This document shows, one piece after another, positions 34,157 to 43,515 of a DNA stretch of 64,000 nt. Source of the DNA: Paraprevotella clara YIT 11840 (GTDB taxonomy: Bacteria > Bacteroidota > Bacteroidia > Bacteroidales > Bacteroidaceae); the NCBI RefSeq assembly GCF_000233955.1, contig NZ_JH376628.1:1-64000 (forward strand), in the 5' to 3' direction. Every line of letters begins with the position of its first letter. Within the stretch, counting starts at the first letter, position 1. A program made the translations under genes and the position numbers. The notes beneath the pieces were generated by a model. It was not told the DNA's origin and did not search any database. It was given only the letters and a program-made list of their open reading frames with translations.

Positions 34157-34992
34157 TTATTTTTCTAATTTTAGTTGAGCCTCTTTCTCTTTAATAAGCA
34201 ATAAAGAAATATCAAATAAGACTTTTATAGTACTATTTAATTCAAGCGAAAAATCTTTAATCGAAGTGGTCATCTTATCAACATCATCATAGTATGAAAT
34301 ATTTTTTTATCTAATCGTTCCAGTTCCATATTAACATCCTTAATCTCTTGCAGAAATAACTTTCTCTTTTCTATATCTACCGCTTGTTTACCTAATTCCA
34401 ATAAGATATTTTTTCGATGCATATTATTCTCTTTTATTTGAATATCATATCTGTTTTGATTAACACGTTCTATAAAAGAGAGTTCTTGATCCAATAAATC
34501 CGATAGTCCAATACGTGCTTTAATCCAGCATTCTTCATAAGTCTTTTCTAAATTTGTTTTCTGGTGTTGTACATCAACTTCAAACACATATCTATACCGC
34601 AAATCTGTTGCATAGATTCGACCTTTCATTTGACATATTTCTGATTTAGATAATGATATATTCTGATGGTCAAGACCAACTGTAATTCCCATAACATCTA
34701 CTATATTAAGTAAAGCCAAATTATTTTTTAGACAGTCATTATACTCATCCAACTTTTTAATATTTTGTTGATGAATTAACAGTTTATCTTGTTGCATAAT
34801 AACTTTCTCACTATTTCTATTACTATAAATAATAGCAAGATAACCTACTACAACAGCAAAAATTCCACTACTATAACTTCCCCAAAAATTTAACCAAGAA
34901 TCATTCGAAAGGTTTGTTTTAATAACATTACCATATGTCAACATCGTATTAATGATAAATGCGATAGCAATTCCACTAATTATGATTCCCAA
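34157..34992 (-). pseudogene. Two-TM coiled-coil membrane protein, frameshifted near its end
   Basis: Residues 3-20 and about 38-55 are transmembrane helices; the rest (about 60-240) is a helical, charged cytoplasmic domain. The frame ends at 34270, but restoring one A in the A7 tract at 34302-34308 continues it as ISYYDDVDKMTTSIKDFSLE to a stop at 34157-34159, giving about 278 residues. It lies 38 bases after the RloB-like gene on the same strand and may belong to that system as a membrane component. The loss of the last 40 residues may or may not abolish function. Confidence 0.6.
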
Positions 34993-35030
34993 AACAACAT
35001 ATAAATCTTTTTTTCATCAATTCATATTTA

Positions 35031-35608
35031 TTACAACGATTCACTAACTTTTTTAATCGCCTTATAAATCTCGCTATAAGAATCTCTACCTTTATATGTT
35101 TCGGCCAATTCACATGCTTTATCCATTTTTGAGCCTGCAAGCATTTCTTTAACCCATTTATCCTTCTCAAGGTATTTCCGAGTTTTATCATATGTTGGCA
35201 GATATTGCTTTAATGCTCTTTCTGTTGCTGCTGAATCTTGGAAATGTCGACATGTATCTTCAAAATGTAGTAAAAACCAATATTCTATTGACTGTAAGCT
35301 ATCACAAAGAATCACATTAGCATTATTTTCATATTTCTTTTTGAGCGATACCATTTTTTATTCTCTGCATCAGAACGCCTGCTAACATCAGCATCAAAAA
35401 CACATATTACAAAGACATCTTCATCCAGAAGTTCCTTTATTTTCTTTTCTATTTTCTCAATACTATTGTTTTCAAATAAACGAGGAGAAATAGAGTATCT
35501 ATAACCAAGCATTTTTTTCAAATGACTGAAATAGAATAATTCAGTCAAACCCTCACCGACGATATGAATAACCTGTCTGGTCACTGTATTTTTTCTTGCT
35601 TTTCTCAT
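35031..35608 (-). pseudogene. RloB-like TOPRIM protein, frameshifted
   Basis: The first 80 residues have the RloB family signs VGEGLTELFYF (TOPRIM Glu) and CVFDADVSRR (TOPRIM Asp-x-Asp), and the rest, in another frame, has LCDSLQSIEYWFLLHFED. The two frames join if one A is restored in the A6 tract at 35354-35359 (AENKKMVSLKKKYENN), giving about 192 residues, a normal RloB length. RloB partners the upstream ATPase in RloA/RloB (AbiL-like) abortive infection pairs. As sequenced the product is cut in two, so the system may be off. Confidence 0.75.
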
Positions 35609-35620
35609 AAAAATACACGA

Positions 35621-36829
35621 TTATAGATTAGGAACTGCACCGAATTTACCGAACTTATATGCCTTTTGGAGAGAACTGATCCTATTCAATCCCTTGAAAT
35701 CTGTCAGAGGATACAGTACACTTGAACCATCCAGATTCTTTTCAGTAAACCAAACATTATCTTTTCTAAGCAAATCTTCCTCTCCTAACAGTCCATCATA
35801 ATGCGTAGTGAGCAACAACTGTGCCTGTTCTGATTCTTTTAGAAAACGTTCAATGATGTATTCTATCAATTTCGGATGAAGAGAAGATTCAATCTCGTCA
35901 ACTGCGAGAAAAGCATCTCTTTCAAGAATCTTTTGTACTTGAGCAGCCAAGCCAAATGTACGAATAGTACCGTCCGATTCAAACAGTTCCGGAAACTCAT
36001 AATAATCATTGTTACCATAATCAGATGAAACTTTATGCTGATACATAGTATAATTAATCGGCCCCTTATGCGTTTCCTGTTCTTTGGAAGTAATATTTGA
36101 AATATTAAAATCTGCTTCCTGCAGATATCTCAAAATATAATCTTTTGCTGACTCATTCTTGATTGATTCTTCGGCATAACGACTTAAAGATGATGCAGGT
36201 ACAATAGCCGGCATAACCTGATTGGTTAGATACTGAAGAACCGTCTCTAGTTCTACAATATGTGTATTCACCTGCATATAGGCGGCAAAAACTGACATAT
36301 TATGCAAACACTTCAATGTTATTTCCTCTTTGACAGCTTGCGACATCTTGATTTTCTGTCCAAATTTAATAACAGATACGTTATTCTCAGTATTTCTTTC
36401 AAATATAGTAGCAGGCTGTTGACTTGGATAATAAATTAAACTTTCCTTTGCTACGTGCCATCTATCTAAAGCTACTGAATAGACATAACAAACAGCTTTC
36501 TCCTCATTCTTCAAATAGAACGAAATCGAATATTCAGATAACTGCTTTGAACTTGTTTTATTCAGGAGAAACGGGACTACTTGAATTTGTTCTGCCTTAT
36601 TAAGTGGAGTATAAGTAATGAATGACTTGATAAAATCACAAACCTTAATAATATTACTCTTACCCGAAGCATTTGCTCCATAAATAACAGCCACTTTCAA
36701 TAGTCTCACACCGCCACCCAATTCAACAACATGATATGATTCCATATCCTTACTTCTATCAGCTTCAAAACTTAATATAGCCTCGTCTCTAAATGAGAAC
36801 ATGTTCTTAAATCTAATTTCTGCTATCAT
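35621..36829 (-). CDS. RloA-like AAA/ABC-type ATPase
   Basis: A 402-residue ATPase of the AAA_15/AAA_21 group: Walker A YGANASGKSN (about 49-58), Walker B FLAVDEIESSLHPKL (about 311-325) and the H-loop LLTTHYDGLL (about 340-349). It starts with MIAEIRFKNMFSFRDEA, typical of RloA/AbiLi-type proteins. It is 12 bases ahead of the RloB-like gene, an arrangement known for RloA/RloB anti-phage pairs, where the ATPase is thought to sense infection and the TOPRIM partner to act as nuclease. Intact. Confidence 0.8.
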   Translation of the reverse strand: MIAEIRFKNMFSFRDEAILSFEADRSKDMESYHVVELGGGVRLLKVAVIYGANASGKSNIIKVCDFIKSFITYTPLNKAEQIQVVPFLLNKTSSKQLSEYSISFYLKNEEKAVCYVYSVALDRWHVAKESLIYYPSQQPATIFERNTENNVSVIKFGQKIKMSQAVKEEITLKCLHNMSVFAAYMQVNTHIVELETVLQYLTNQVMPAIVPASSLSRYAEESIKNESAKDYILRYLQEADFNISNITSKEQETHKGPINYTMYQHKVSSDYGNNDYYEFPELFESDGTIRTFGLAAQVQKILERDAFLAVDEIESSLHPKLIEYIIERFLKESEQAQLLLTTHYDGLLGEEDLLRKDNVWFTEKNLDGSSVLYPLTDFKGLNRISSLQKAYKFGKFGAVPNL

Positions 36830-37536
36830 ACAATTTGTTTTTCCACAAATATATAACTAAATATCCATATCCACAAATAAGATTAATCTATTTGCATCAT
36901 TTCTACAAATATCACAAACTAATACCTATTCTATTATTTTTTTATAACCTTAGGCAATATCAATCATTTAAAAATCTTGGATCACAACAAGGAAAAGGTA
37001 AGTATACCTACAGAAGAAACCATGAAGATAACTATCTATGTACAGAAGCAGAAATAAGACGTATGTTTGCTGATGCTAATCACCACAGAGATTCTAATGT
37101 AAGGTGGACACACCGTATCTATTCCCGATGCAACATGTAGATGTAATTGATAATCAAAAACTTATATTTTAAACGGTAGAAAAATATTTTTTAGACCATA
37201 ATGGGGTGTTTTTGAACCTGAATTTACTGTTCCTACGTTTATTCTTCAACATAAAATTAGAACCGTGGAAATCTAAATTTTCCAACTGAAGTTCACCTGT
37301 TTTCTATCTACTTACAAAGGTACAAATAATACGTGAGTTTTTCGCCAAGTATGTCAACTAAATGAAAGAGAGTTTCGCGTATATCGTTTTGCTTAACAGA
37401 GGGAAGAAGGTGAACTATTTTCTCTTTTCCCTTTATTTGACTTTATTTTAATAGACGTATATATGAATACGGCAATAAAGTAAAGGTAGAACACAATATT
37501 AATTTATAATTGTTTCCTGTTTTGGAAACTTTGTTG
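36830..37536. other. Intergenic region between RloA and the HTH-DUF3990 module
   Basis: About 700 bases. A frame at 36835-37140 (101 residues) is present; its second half (NLGSQQGKGKYTYRRNHEDN) has a protein-like composition but no family is recognised and it has no promoter box. It could be a remnant of a lost gene. The rest shows no feature. Confidence 0.35.
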
Positions 37537-37544
37537 TATATTTG
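37537..37544 (+). promoter_or_regulatory. TATATTTG -7 box of the toxin-antitoxin operon
   Basis: TAnnTTTG match 23 bases before the ATG at 37567. Confidence 0.6.
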
Positions 37545-37566
37545 TTAGCGTATAAATATATATGGT

Positions 37567-37995
37567 ATGACAAATAGGTTAGAAAATATAGGTTCGATAA
37601 TTCGTAATGAGCGTATTCGCAAAAGACTTACTCAGGAGGAACTCGGTGAACGGGTAGGAGTCGGTAAAGCTCAGATTTCAAAAATAGAAAGTGGAAAGGG
37701 ACTCACAATAAAGACTGTTACAAAAGTGCTCGATGCCCTTGGCATATCTGCTTCTGTTGTTTTAAAAAACGAGCCGGAAATTGATAAAAACGTGATTGCA
37801 TATATAGTTGCTACCGTTAGTGAATTTGCCAAAAGCCATCATCTTTCTGTTCGTGAGGCAAGTAATTACCTGATACGCTTTAAAGGTATTGATTTCCTTA
37901 CGGAACATTATGATGCAGAGCATTTACTTTCATTCGATGACAGTGTGCAGGATCTTACGCAAGTATGTTTGAATAATGGAGGAGGTATTCAATGA
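37567..37995 (+). CDS. Xre HTH antitoxin with DUF3791-like C-terminus
   Basis: A 142-residue protein: an Xre HTH at about 8-62 (LTQEELGERVGVGKAQISKI) and a C-terminal DUF3791-like helical part at about 75-125 (YIVATVSEFAKSHHLSVREA, then NYLIRFKGIDFLTEHYD). Its stop overlaps the start of the DUF3990 gene by four bases. It is the likely DNA-binding antitoxin and autorepressor of the module. Confidence 0.8.
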   Translation: MTNRLENIGSIIRNERIRKRLTQEELGERVGVGKAQISKIESGKGLTIKTVTKVLDALGISASVVLKNEPEIDKNVIAYIVATVSEFAKSHHLSVREASNYLIRFKGIDFLTEHYDAEHLLSFDDSVQDLTQVCLNNGGGIQ

Positions 37996-38459
37996 AACTA
38001 TATCATGGTTCGAATATAATAATTGAGCAGATAGATCTATCAAAATGTAAACCTTATAAGGATTTCGGACAGGGATTTTATCTGACAGAGATTAAGGAGC
38101 AGGTGGAACAAATGGCCAGACGTACATCTGCTATATATGGTGGAGAAGCCGTTGTTACAGAGTTTGAATTTGATGAAACAGCTTTAAAGACTCTTTCGGT
38201 CAAAACATTTGAAGATCCAAATGAAGAATGGGCTTTATTTGTGATGGCTAACCGTAGCAGGAAAAACATGCAACCAACACATTCTTTTGACATCGTAATA
38301 GGTCCTGTTGCCGATGATACCATTGCAACCTTGTTTCGTAATTTTGATGATGGAATTATTGATTTGCAAATGCTCGTGAATGGTTTAAAATACAAAAAGG
38401 TTTCATCACAATATTTTTTTCACTCGGCAAAAGCCATTAAATACTTGCATAGAATATGA
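37992..38459 (+). CDS. DUF3990 protein, ADP-ribosyltransferase-fold toxin candidate
   Basis: A 155-residue protein of the DUF3990 family. The start KLYHGSNIIIEQIDLS has the YHGS strand expected for the ADP-ribosyltransferase superfamily, then FGQGFYLTEIKEQ (the F/Y-L-T strand) follows. DUF3990 proteins are found with DUF3791 partners and HTH regulators in toxin-antitoxin-like operons; transfer of ADP-ribose to a cellular target is inferred from the fold. The gene overlaps its neighbours by four bases at each end, so all three are coupled. Confidence 0.75.
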   Translation: MKLYHGSNIIIEQIDLSKCKPYKDFGQGFYLTEIKEQVEQMARRTSAIYGGEAVVTEFEFDETALKTLSVKTFEDPNEEWALFVMANRSRKNMQPTHSFDIVIGPVADDTIATLFRNFDDGIIDLQMLVNGLKYKKVSSQYFFHSAKAIKYLHRI

Positions 38460-38674
38460 ATAAACAAATGAAATATCTGGTGGAAGGCATTACTAAAGAT
38501 ATAATAGCTTATCTTATGGAGGATAATAGATGTGACTTGTCAACTGCTCTCAAAGAATTTTACAACTCAGAGACTTTTGCAAAACTCTCTGATGAATCTA
38601 CAGGACTCTATATTGAAAGTTCGGCTTATGTGTATGAGATGTTAAAAGGAGAGTTAAAATTTGGGGAAATTTAA
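38456..38674 (+). CDS. DUF3791 family small protein
   Basis: A 72-residue helical protein resembling DUF3791 (DIIAYLMEDNRCDLSTALKE, then FYNSETFAKL, then GLYIESSAYVYEML). It overlaps the DUF3990 gene by four bases (ATGA). It may neutralise the DUF3990 toxin together with the HTH protein; the exact roles are not established. Confidence 0.75.
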   Translation: MNKQMKYLVEGITKDIIAYLMEDNRCDLSTALKEFYNSETFAKLSDESTGLYIESSAYVYEMLKGELKFGEI

Positions 38675-38753
38675 TACGATTGTGTGATTTATTATCTATT
38701 AGCTTAAATCGGTAGATATTGTATATTGCTTGAATATATTATTTAGAAAAGCT

Positions 38754-39096
38754 ATGAATAATTCTGATCAAATACGAATAAAAATCCAAGATTCTTTAAG
38801 TGCAAATGCTTTTAATGAGGGCTCACGTCTTCATCAAGGAAAATATGATAAGGTAACCTCTTTAATTGATGATCAGCTCAATATTGCGGAGAAATATCCA
38901 AATAAATTGGATGAGTTTTCAAAATTGGGAGAAGTCATATATCGTTCTCATAACACTATTTCTATTTCTATATTTGGTGATAGAGGAGTTGGGAAAACAT
39001 CATTCTTGTTATCGATGCAGAAAATATCAAAGAGATGAATTGTCAGAATGAAATCACATACTCCGAAATAGAAAATACTTATAAACGAAATAAAGA
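38754..39096 (+). pseudogene. P-loop NTPase gene with internal deletion
   Basis: The frame from 38754 (MNNSDQIRIKIQDS) reads 94 residues with a Walker A motif SIFGDRGVGKTSFLL near its end and then stops at 39038. In another frame the sequence goes on as ILVIDAENIKEMNC and NEITYSEIENTYKRNKDD to a stop at about 39094-39096. This looks like the first and last parts of a much larger ATPase joined by a deletion, because the fold needs hundreds of residues after Walker A. It ends 11 bases ahead of the OLD-like gene and was probably its partner. Confidence 0.55.
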
Positions 39097-39106
39097 TGAT
39101 TGAAAT

Positions 39107-41038
39107 ATGAAATTTAGTTTAGACAGAATAATTATTAAAAACAGGTCTCCATTTCAAAATGACTTAGATTTATCGTTTAAAGAAAATGGAATTATTGTGC
39201 TTACATCAGTAAACGGAAAAGGTAAGACGACGCTGCTCTCATATATTATGGATGCATGGGTTGAATTGACCAAAAATATCTATTCCGATACGTACAAAGG
39301 CAAAGAAAATTTCTATTATCGAATTTCTTCTTCTTTGTTTGACATGGATTCATCCAAACCATCCATGGTTTATATACGTTTCAAAAACGGAGATAAATAT
39401 ATCGATTATATAGATATTCGAAACAAATGTACCAAAGAAGATTATTTGTCAATGGTACCGTTTGAAGACAGAATTCCTTTTGAAATATTTTCAAAAGAAC
39501 TAAATGAAAGAGGTTTAACAAAAGAAGTATCATCAACGGTTAAATCATCTGAGATTAAAGATATATTCAACACAAATGTAGTATCCTATTTCCCATCTTA
39601 CAGATACGAAGTTCCAAACTATTTAAATGATCCCTATAACGTAAAACTATCTTTTAATACAAGAAATCGTTTCAGTAATGAATTACCGAATCCAATCGAA
39701 GTTATTACAGGCATAAATGGTCTTGTAAATTGGATTATGGATATCGTTATAGACGGAGAGTTATATAAACGAACTCAGGTAATTGATGGGAAAAATATTG
39801 ACATCACTCCGGAAAACAAAATATGGGAAAGTCTACAGCGAATTTTAAGAGAAGCTTTGTCATCAAAATATCCTGATGGAAATGTACGCTTTGCCATTGG
39901 TAAAAGGAATAAAGGAGCTTCTAGAGTCTCAGTAGTCAAAGCAGACGATTCTGTTGAACTATGCCCTACCATTTTCAATCTCTCGACAGGGGAGCTTGCA
40001 TTAATTTGTATATTTGCAGAAATATTGCGACAAGGAGACAATCTATTCAACGGAGTAACAAATGAAAGTATTCAAGGCATTGTATTGGTTGACGAGATAG
40101 ACAAACACCTACATATAAAATTACAGAAAGAATCTCTTCCAAAACTATTAAAGGCATTCCCTAATGTCCAATTTATATTAAGTAGTCATTCCCCATTTAT
40201 GAATATGGGATTAGCAGACGAATGTCTAGAACGGAGTACAATCATTGATTTTGACAATGGTGGTATCAACGTAGCCCCTACAAATAATGCCGTATATCAA
40301 GAAGCTTACGAAGTGTTTCTAAAAGAGCGAAATGACTATGCAACAAAGCTTGCCTCTTTACACAATGAGATGAACGTGTTAACTCGCCCAATCATTATTA
40401 CTGAGGGGAAAACAGATTTGAAACACATATTAAAGGCTATGGAAAAACTTGGTATCGAAAGACGTTTTGATATATTACAACCAGAGGACCAACCTGATGG
40501 ATGGTCTAATGTCGACTCACTTATTAACAACATTTCAAAAACAAAAGTCATTGGACAACCGCACAAAGTAATAGCAATTTTTGATAGAGATATACCAAAA
40601 TTGGTTTCTCAGTATCCAGACCCATATAAACAGCTTGGCAATAACGCATTTGCATTTTGCATTCCATGCCCAGAATCGAGGAAAAAAGAGGGAAGAACTA
40701 ATATTTCTATTGAATATCTATATTCAGATGACGAAATTCATGCGTTACTTCCGAATAAAACACATTTGTTTTTTGGTAATGAATTTAAAAATGATAGTAC
40801 ACGACAATGTATATCAGATCCGTCATTACGGTTGAACGATAGAAATGGTGCAGGAGAAGATAAAATTATTGAGAATAATGGAGGACAAGCCGTTTATGAT
40901 GCTCAATATGTAAACCATTTAGCGAAAAAGAATGAATTTGCAGATGCTATTCAAAATGACTATATAGAAATATCTAAAGAATCATGGGAGAACTTCCGCC
41001 CAATAATTGATATTATAAATTCAATTATTGATGCTTAG
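39107..41038 (+). CDS. OLD-like ATPase with TOPRIM domain
   Basis: A 643-residue protein. The ABC-type ATPase part has Walker A VNGKGKTTLLS (about 35-45), the signature FNLSTGELALI (about 291-301), Walker B GIVLVDEIDKHLH (about 325-337) and the H-loop FILSSHSPFM (about 356-365). A TOPRIM domain follows with IITEGKTDLKHI (about 430-441) and VIAIFDRDI (about 487-495). This is the overlap-lysogenization-defect (OLD) layout known from several anti-phage systems. The gene is intact, while the P-loop gene ahead of it is broken. A role as an ATP-gated nuclease is inferred. Confidence 0.75.
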   Translation: MKFSLDRIIIKNRSPFQNDLDLSFKENGIIVLTSVNGKGKTTLLSYIMDAWVELTKNIYSDTYKGKENFYYRISSSLFDMDSSKPSMVYIRFKNGDKYIDYIDIRNKCTKEDYLSMVPFEDRIPFEIFSKELNERGLTKEVSSTVKSSEIKDIFNTNVVSYFPSYRYEVPNYLNDPYNVKLSFNTRNRFSNELPNPIEVITGINGLVNWIMDIVIDGELYKRTQVIDGKNIDITPENKIWESLQRILREALSSKYPDGNVRFAIGKRNKGASRVSVVKADDSVELCPTIFNLSTGELALICIFAEILRQGDNLFNGVTNESIQGIVLVDEIDKHLHIKLQKESLPKLLKAFPNVQFILSSHSPFMNMGLADECLERSTIIDFDNGGINVAPTNNAVYQEAYEVFLKERNDYATKLASLHNEMNVLTRPIIITEGKTDLKHILKAMEKLGIERRFDILQPEDQPDGWSNVDSLINNISKTKVIGQPHKVIAIFDRDIPKLVSQYPDPYKQLGNNAFAFCIPCPESRKKEGRTNISIEYLYSDDEIHALLPNKTHLFFGNEFKNDSTRQCISDPSLRLNDRNGAGEDKIIENNGGQAVYDAQYVNHLAKKNEFADAIQNDYIEISKESWENFRPIIDIINSIIDA

Positions 41039-41116
41039 TCTGCTCAATATTGATATAGACACCTTCAATGAGAAAGTTCCTGAATTAAAAAGAATCAATA
41101 TAATATTAATAAAAAG

Positions 41117-41725
41117 ATGAATGAAATAACTAGTCTCCAATTTTTAAATAAGCATCCAATATGGAATATTTTATTTGATTATCAAGACATAGAAAATTTT
41201 TATATATGTGGTGGGTATATTCGTGACTATATCTTATATGGAAATGGTGGTAAGGATATTGATGTTTTTATAAACTGTACGATAGAAGAACTGAATATGC
41301 TAATTACATATTTAGAGAAATATGGCCGTGTTGTATATGGACAATATGGCTCACCTCGATTTTATTCAAATGCAATTGATGGGCATTATGTCGACATTGT
41401 TCCATTTTACAATTTTGTAGTTTCTCCTAAACCAATTCTTACAATTGACGATTTGTTGAAAAATTTTGATTTTACTGCCAATGCAATAGGTGTTAATATT
41501 AAAACAGGCACTATTTATGATCCTGTACATGGCATAACAGATATAAACAATCGTGTTTTACGAGCTGTTCGTTTGGATTTTCCAGAAAGACCTGTTTCTA
41601 ATGATATACCTCTGTCGGCTATTTCTGTTTTTTGGTTTCGTCTCCTTCATTTTCAAAATAAATTAGGTTTTGAATTTGAAAAGCAAACAAAGGAATGGGC
41701 AATAAAAAAATACTTACAGGATTAA
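41117..41725 (+). CDS. PolyA-polymerase-head-like nucleotidyltransferase
   Basis: A 202-residue protein with the fold of the tRNA-CCA/polyA polymerase head: GGYIRDYILYGNGGKDIDVF (about 32-51) holds the G-G...D-x-D motif, and FDFTANAIGV and DPVHGITDI follow as in that family. It lacks the C-terminal RNA-binding part, so it is shorter than the cellular CCA enzyme and likely modifies another target. The last residues follow an A7 tract, so the end may be slightly affected by an indel. It precedes a kinase-like gene; a nucleotidyltransferase plus phosphotransferase pair suggests small-molecule modification. Confidence 0.7.
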   Translation: MNEITSLQFLNKHPIWNILFDYQDIENFYICGGYIRDYILYGNGGKDIDVFINCTIEELNMLITYLEKYGRVVYGQYGSPRFYSNAIDGHYVDIVPFYNFVVSPKPILTIDDLLKNFDFTANAIGVNIKTGTIYDPVHGITDINNRVLRAVRLDFPERPVSNDIPLSAISVFWFRLLHFQNKLGFEFEKQTKEWAIKKYLQD

Positions 41726-41797
41726 AGACCTAGAAATGTTTAAAACATATTTTTTTACTCCAAATATAAGTAAGGAATTTAATTTACATATATACAA

Positions 41798-42737
41798 ATG
41801 TTTACATCGATAAATACAGTTTTTAAACAGTTAAATGCTGAAGGTTGGAATGATATAACACTTGAGTATATTAATAAAGGGGTAATGACTGATACATACA
41901 AGATGCATACAAAAACTAAAAAGTATGTTGTCCGTTGTTATCCAAATCCAAGAAGATGGTTAGCTGAAGTTGAATATTCATATCTTATAGATTTTGCAAA
42001 AAAAGGTATAAAAGCTCCATTGCCAGTTTGTATAAATAGAACAGAAGGTAAAATTGCTTATCTCATATATGAATGGGTAGAAGGTGAAACACTCAATGAT
42101 AAATTCACCACTCTAAATGAGAATGAATTAAAGAATATTTGTATTGAGGTAATTAGTAATTATCAAGAAATTAACAAAATAAAAGTCGATAAATATGGTG
42201 GTGTCAATAGAGGTAGAATCAATGAATATAATTCATGGAGTCATTTTCTTAAGGCTGAAATAGAAAAGTCTAGAAAATATTTTAAGCAGACAAAAAAATA
42301 AAATATATTAAAATCTGTAATGGACTTTTTGACTATGTTGATAAAATAAAAGAACCATCACCATGCTTAGTATGGAGTGATTTTAGTTTTGATAATATAA
42401 TAATATCTAAAGATAATCATTTAGCTGCATTTATTGATTTTGAAGGAATGATGTCGGGGGATCCACTTTTGGGTATTGGTTATATCTTGTCACATAGTAG
42501 TCCTACGCATCCTTTTACAAGACTTATCCTTGAACAATACAATATTGATAGAGATGTTGAAGTAAAAAAACACTTGACTTTTATGCTGTGTTTAGATATA
42601 TTAGATTATCCCCTTATACAAATTTTAATACTCCTAATAATACTATTAGAGAGCCACTTGATGTTTTTCTTTCGTATGTAAATGCAATTGACAATCAATT
42701 TATTAAAGAATGTAATTTGTTTAAAAGAGTAATGTAA
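41798..42737 (+). pseudogene. APH/choline-kinase-family phosphotransferase, frameshifted
   Basis: The N-lobe is intact (GWNDITLEYINKGVMTDTY, then KYVVRCYPNPRRWLAEVEY, and YEWVEGETL). The frame stops at 42299-42301, directly after an A7 tract (42292-42298). With one more A it continues as KYIKICNGLFDYVDKIKEP, then the catalytic loop CLVWSDFSFDNIII and the metal-binding FIDFEGMMSGD. A second shift near 42611-42620 separates this from REPLDVFLSYVNAIDNQF and the end at 42737. The kinase is thus probably inactive, or was phase-variable. Confidence 0.7.
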
Positions 42738-42751
42738 ATAACAAAATTTAT

Positions 42752-43426
42752 GTGAAAAAAATTATAATACTCAGTTTAACTATTATAGTTTGCTTTATAG
42801 CATTACATTATACATCGATCTATTATTCAGATGTGTTATCAAAATCAAATGTAGAAATTCCTATTCAGAATTTAACAAAAAATCTGAGAATAAAGGATGA
42901 ACCGCCTGTATGGTTTGCTATTTCTGATACTTCTATTTCTACTTATAAAGCTATAGATAATTCCGAAAAAGAATTATTATACAATTGTATGGAACCTATT
43001 GATTCTATAAAAAATGATTCTCATAAGCAAGAGTATATAAAAAAGGTAAATGAACTAATTTATAAGTCTAACAACAATTACTCTAATACAAAACAACTTT
43101 TTGTTTTAACTTTATGTATAGTTTTTCTAGGTTGTTGTGCACGTACGTTTTACGATTATATAGGTTGGGAGTGTTATAAAGGTGGACAAAATATGGATAC
43201 ATGGTGGCCTTGGTATGTTTGTCGACCTATAATTGGTGTGCCAATAACCGCCTTTCTTATAGTTGCATTCCGGACTTCTATGTTTTCATCACTTTTTAGC
43301 AGCAAAGATTTAAATACATATCTAATAGTTTCTTTTCTTGCAGGGTTCGCAATGATGGAGTTCGTTACTATGCTGCGTAGATCATCTAAAGCTTTATTTG
43401 GATCTTCTAAATTAGTAAATTTATAA
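42752..43426 (+). CDS. Multi-pass membrane protein
   Basis: A 224-residue protein from a GTG start. It has an N-terminal transmembrane helix (about 5-22), a soluble loop (about 25-115), and three further helices (about 120-137, 158-178 and 188-206). No family is recognised. It is 14 bases after the broken kinase gene and ends before a strong bidirectional terminator. A membrane effector or an exporter are both possible. Confidence 0.6.
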   Translation: MKKIIILSLTIIVCFIALHYTSIYYSDVLSKSNVEIPIQNLTKNLRIKDEPPVWFAISDTSISTYKAIDNSEKELLYNCMEPIDSIKNDSHKQEYIKKVNELIYKSNNNYSNTKQLFVLTLCIVFLGCCARTFYDYIGWECYKGGQNMDTWWPWYVCRPIIGVPITAFLIVAFRTSMFSSLFSSKDLNTYLIVSFLAGFAMMEFVTMLRRSSKALFGSSKLVNL

Positions 43427-43479
43427 AAAGGAAATATGGGCAAAAGTTTCAATTATTAGATATAATTTTATTGGTTGAT

Positions 43480-43515
43480 AAATGCCACTGTCCGAAATTT
43501 TGGACAGTGGCATTT
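43480..43515. terminator. Bidirectional terminator
   Basis: A perfect 14-bp stem AAATGCCACTGTCC (43480-43493) with GGACAGTGGCATTT (43502-43515) around GAAATTTT, between convergent genes; T-rich tails on both sides. Confidence 0.8.
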
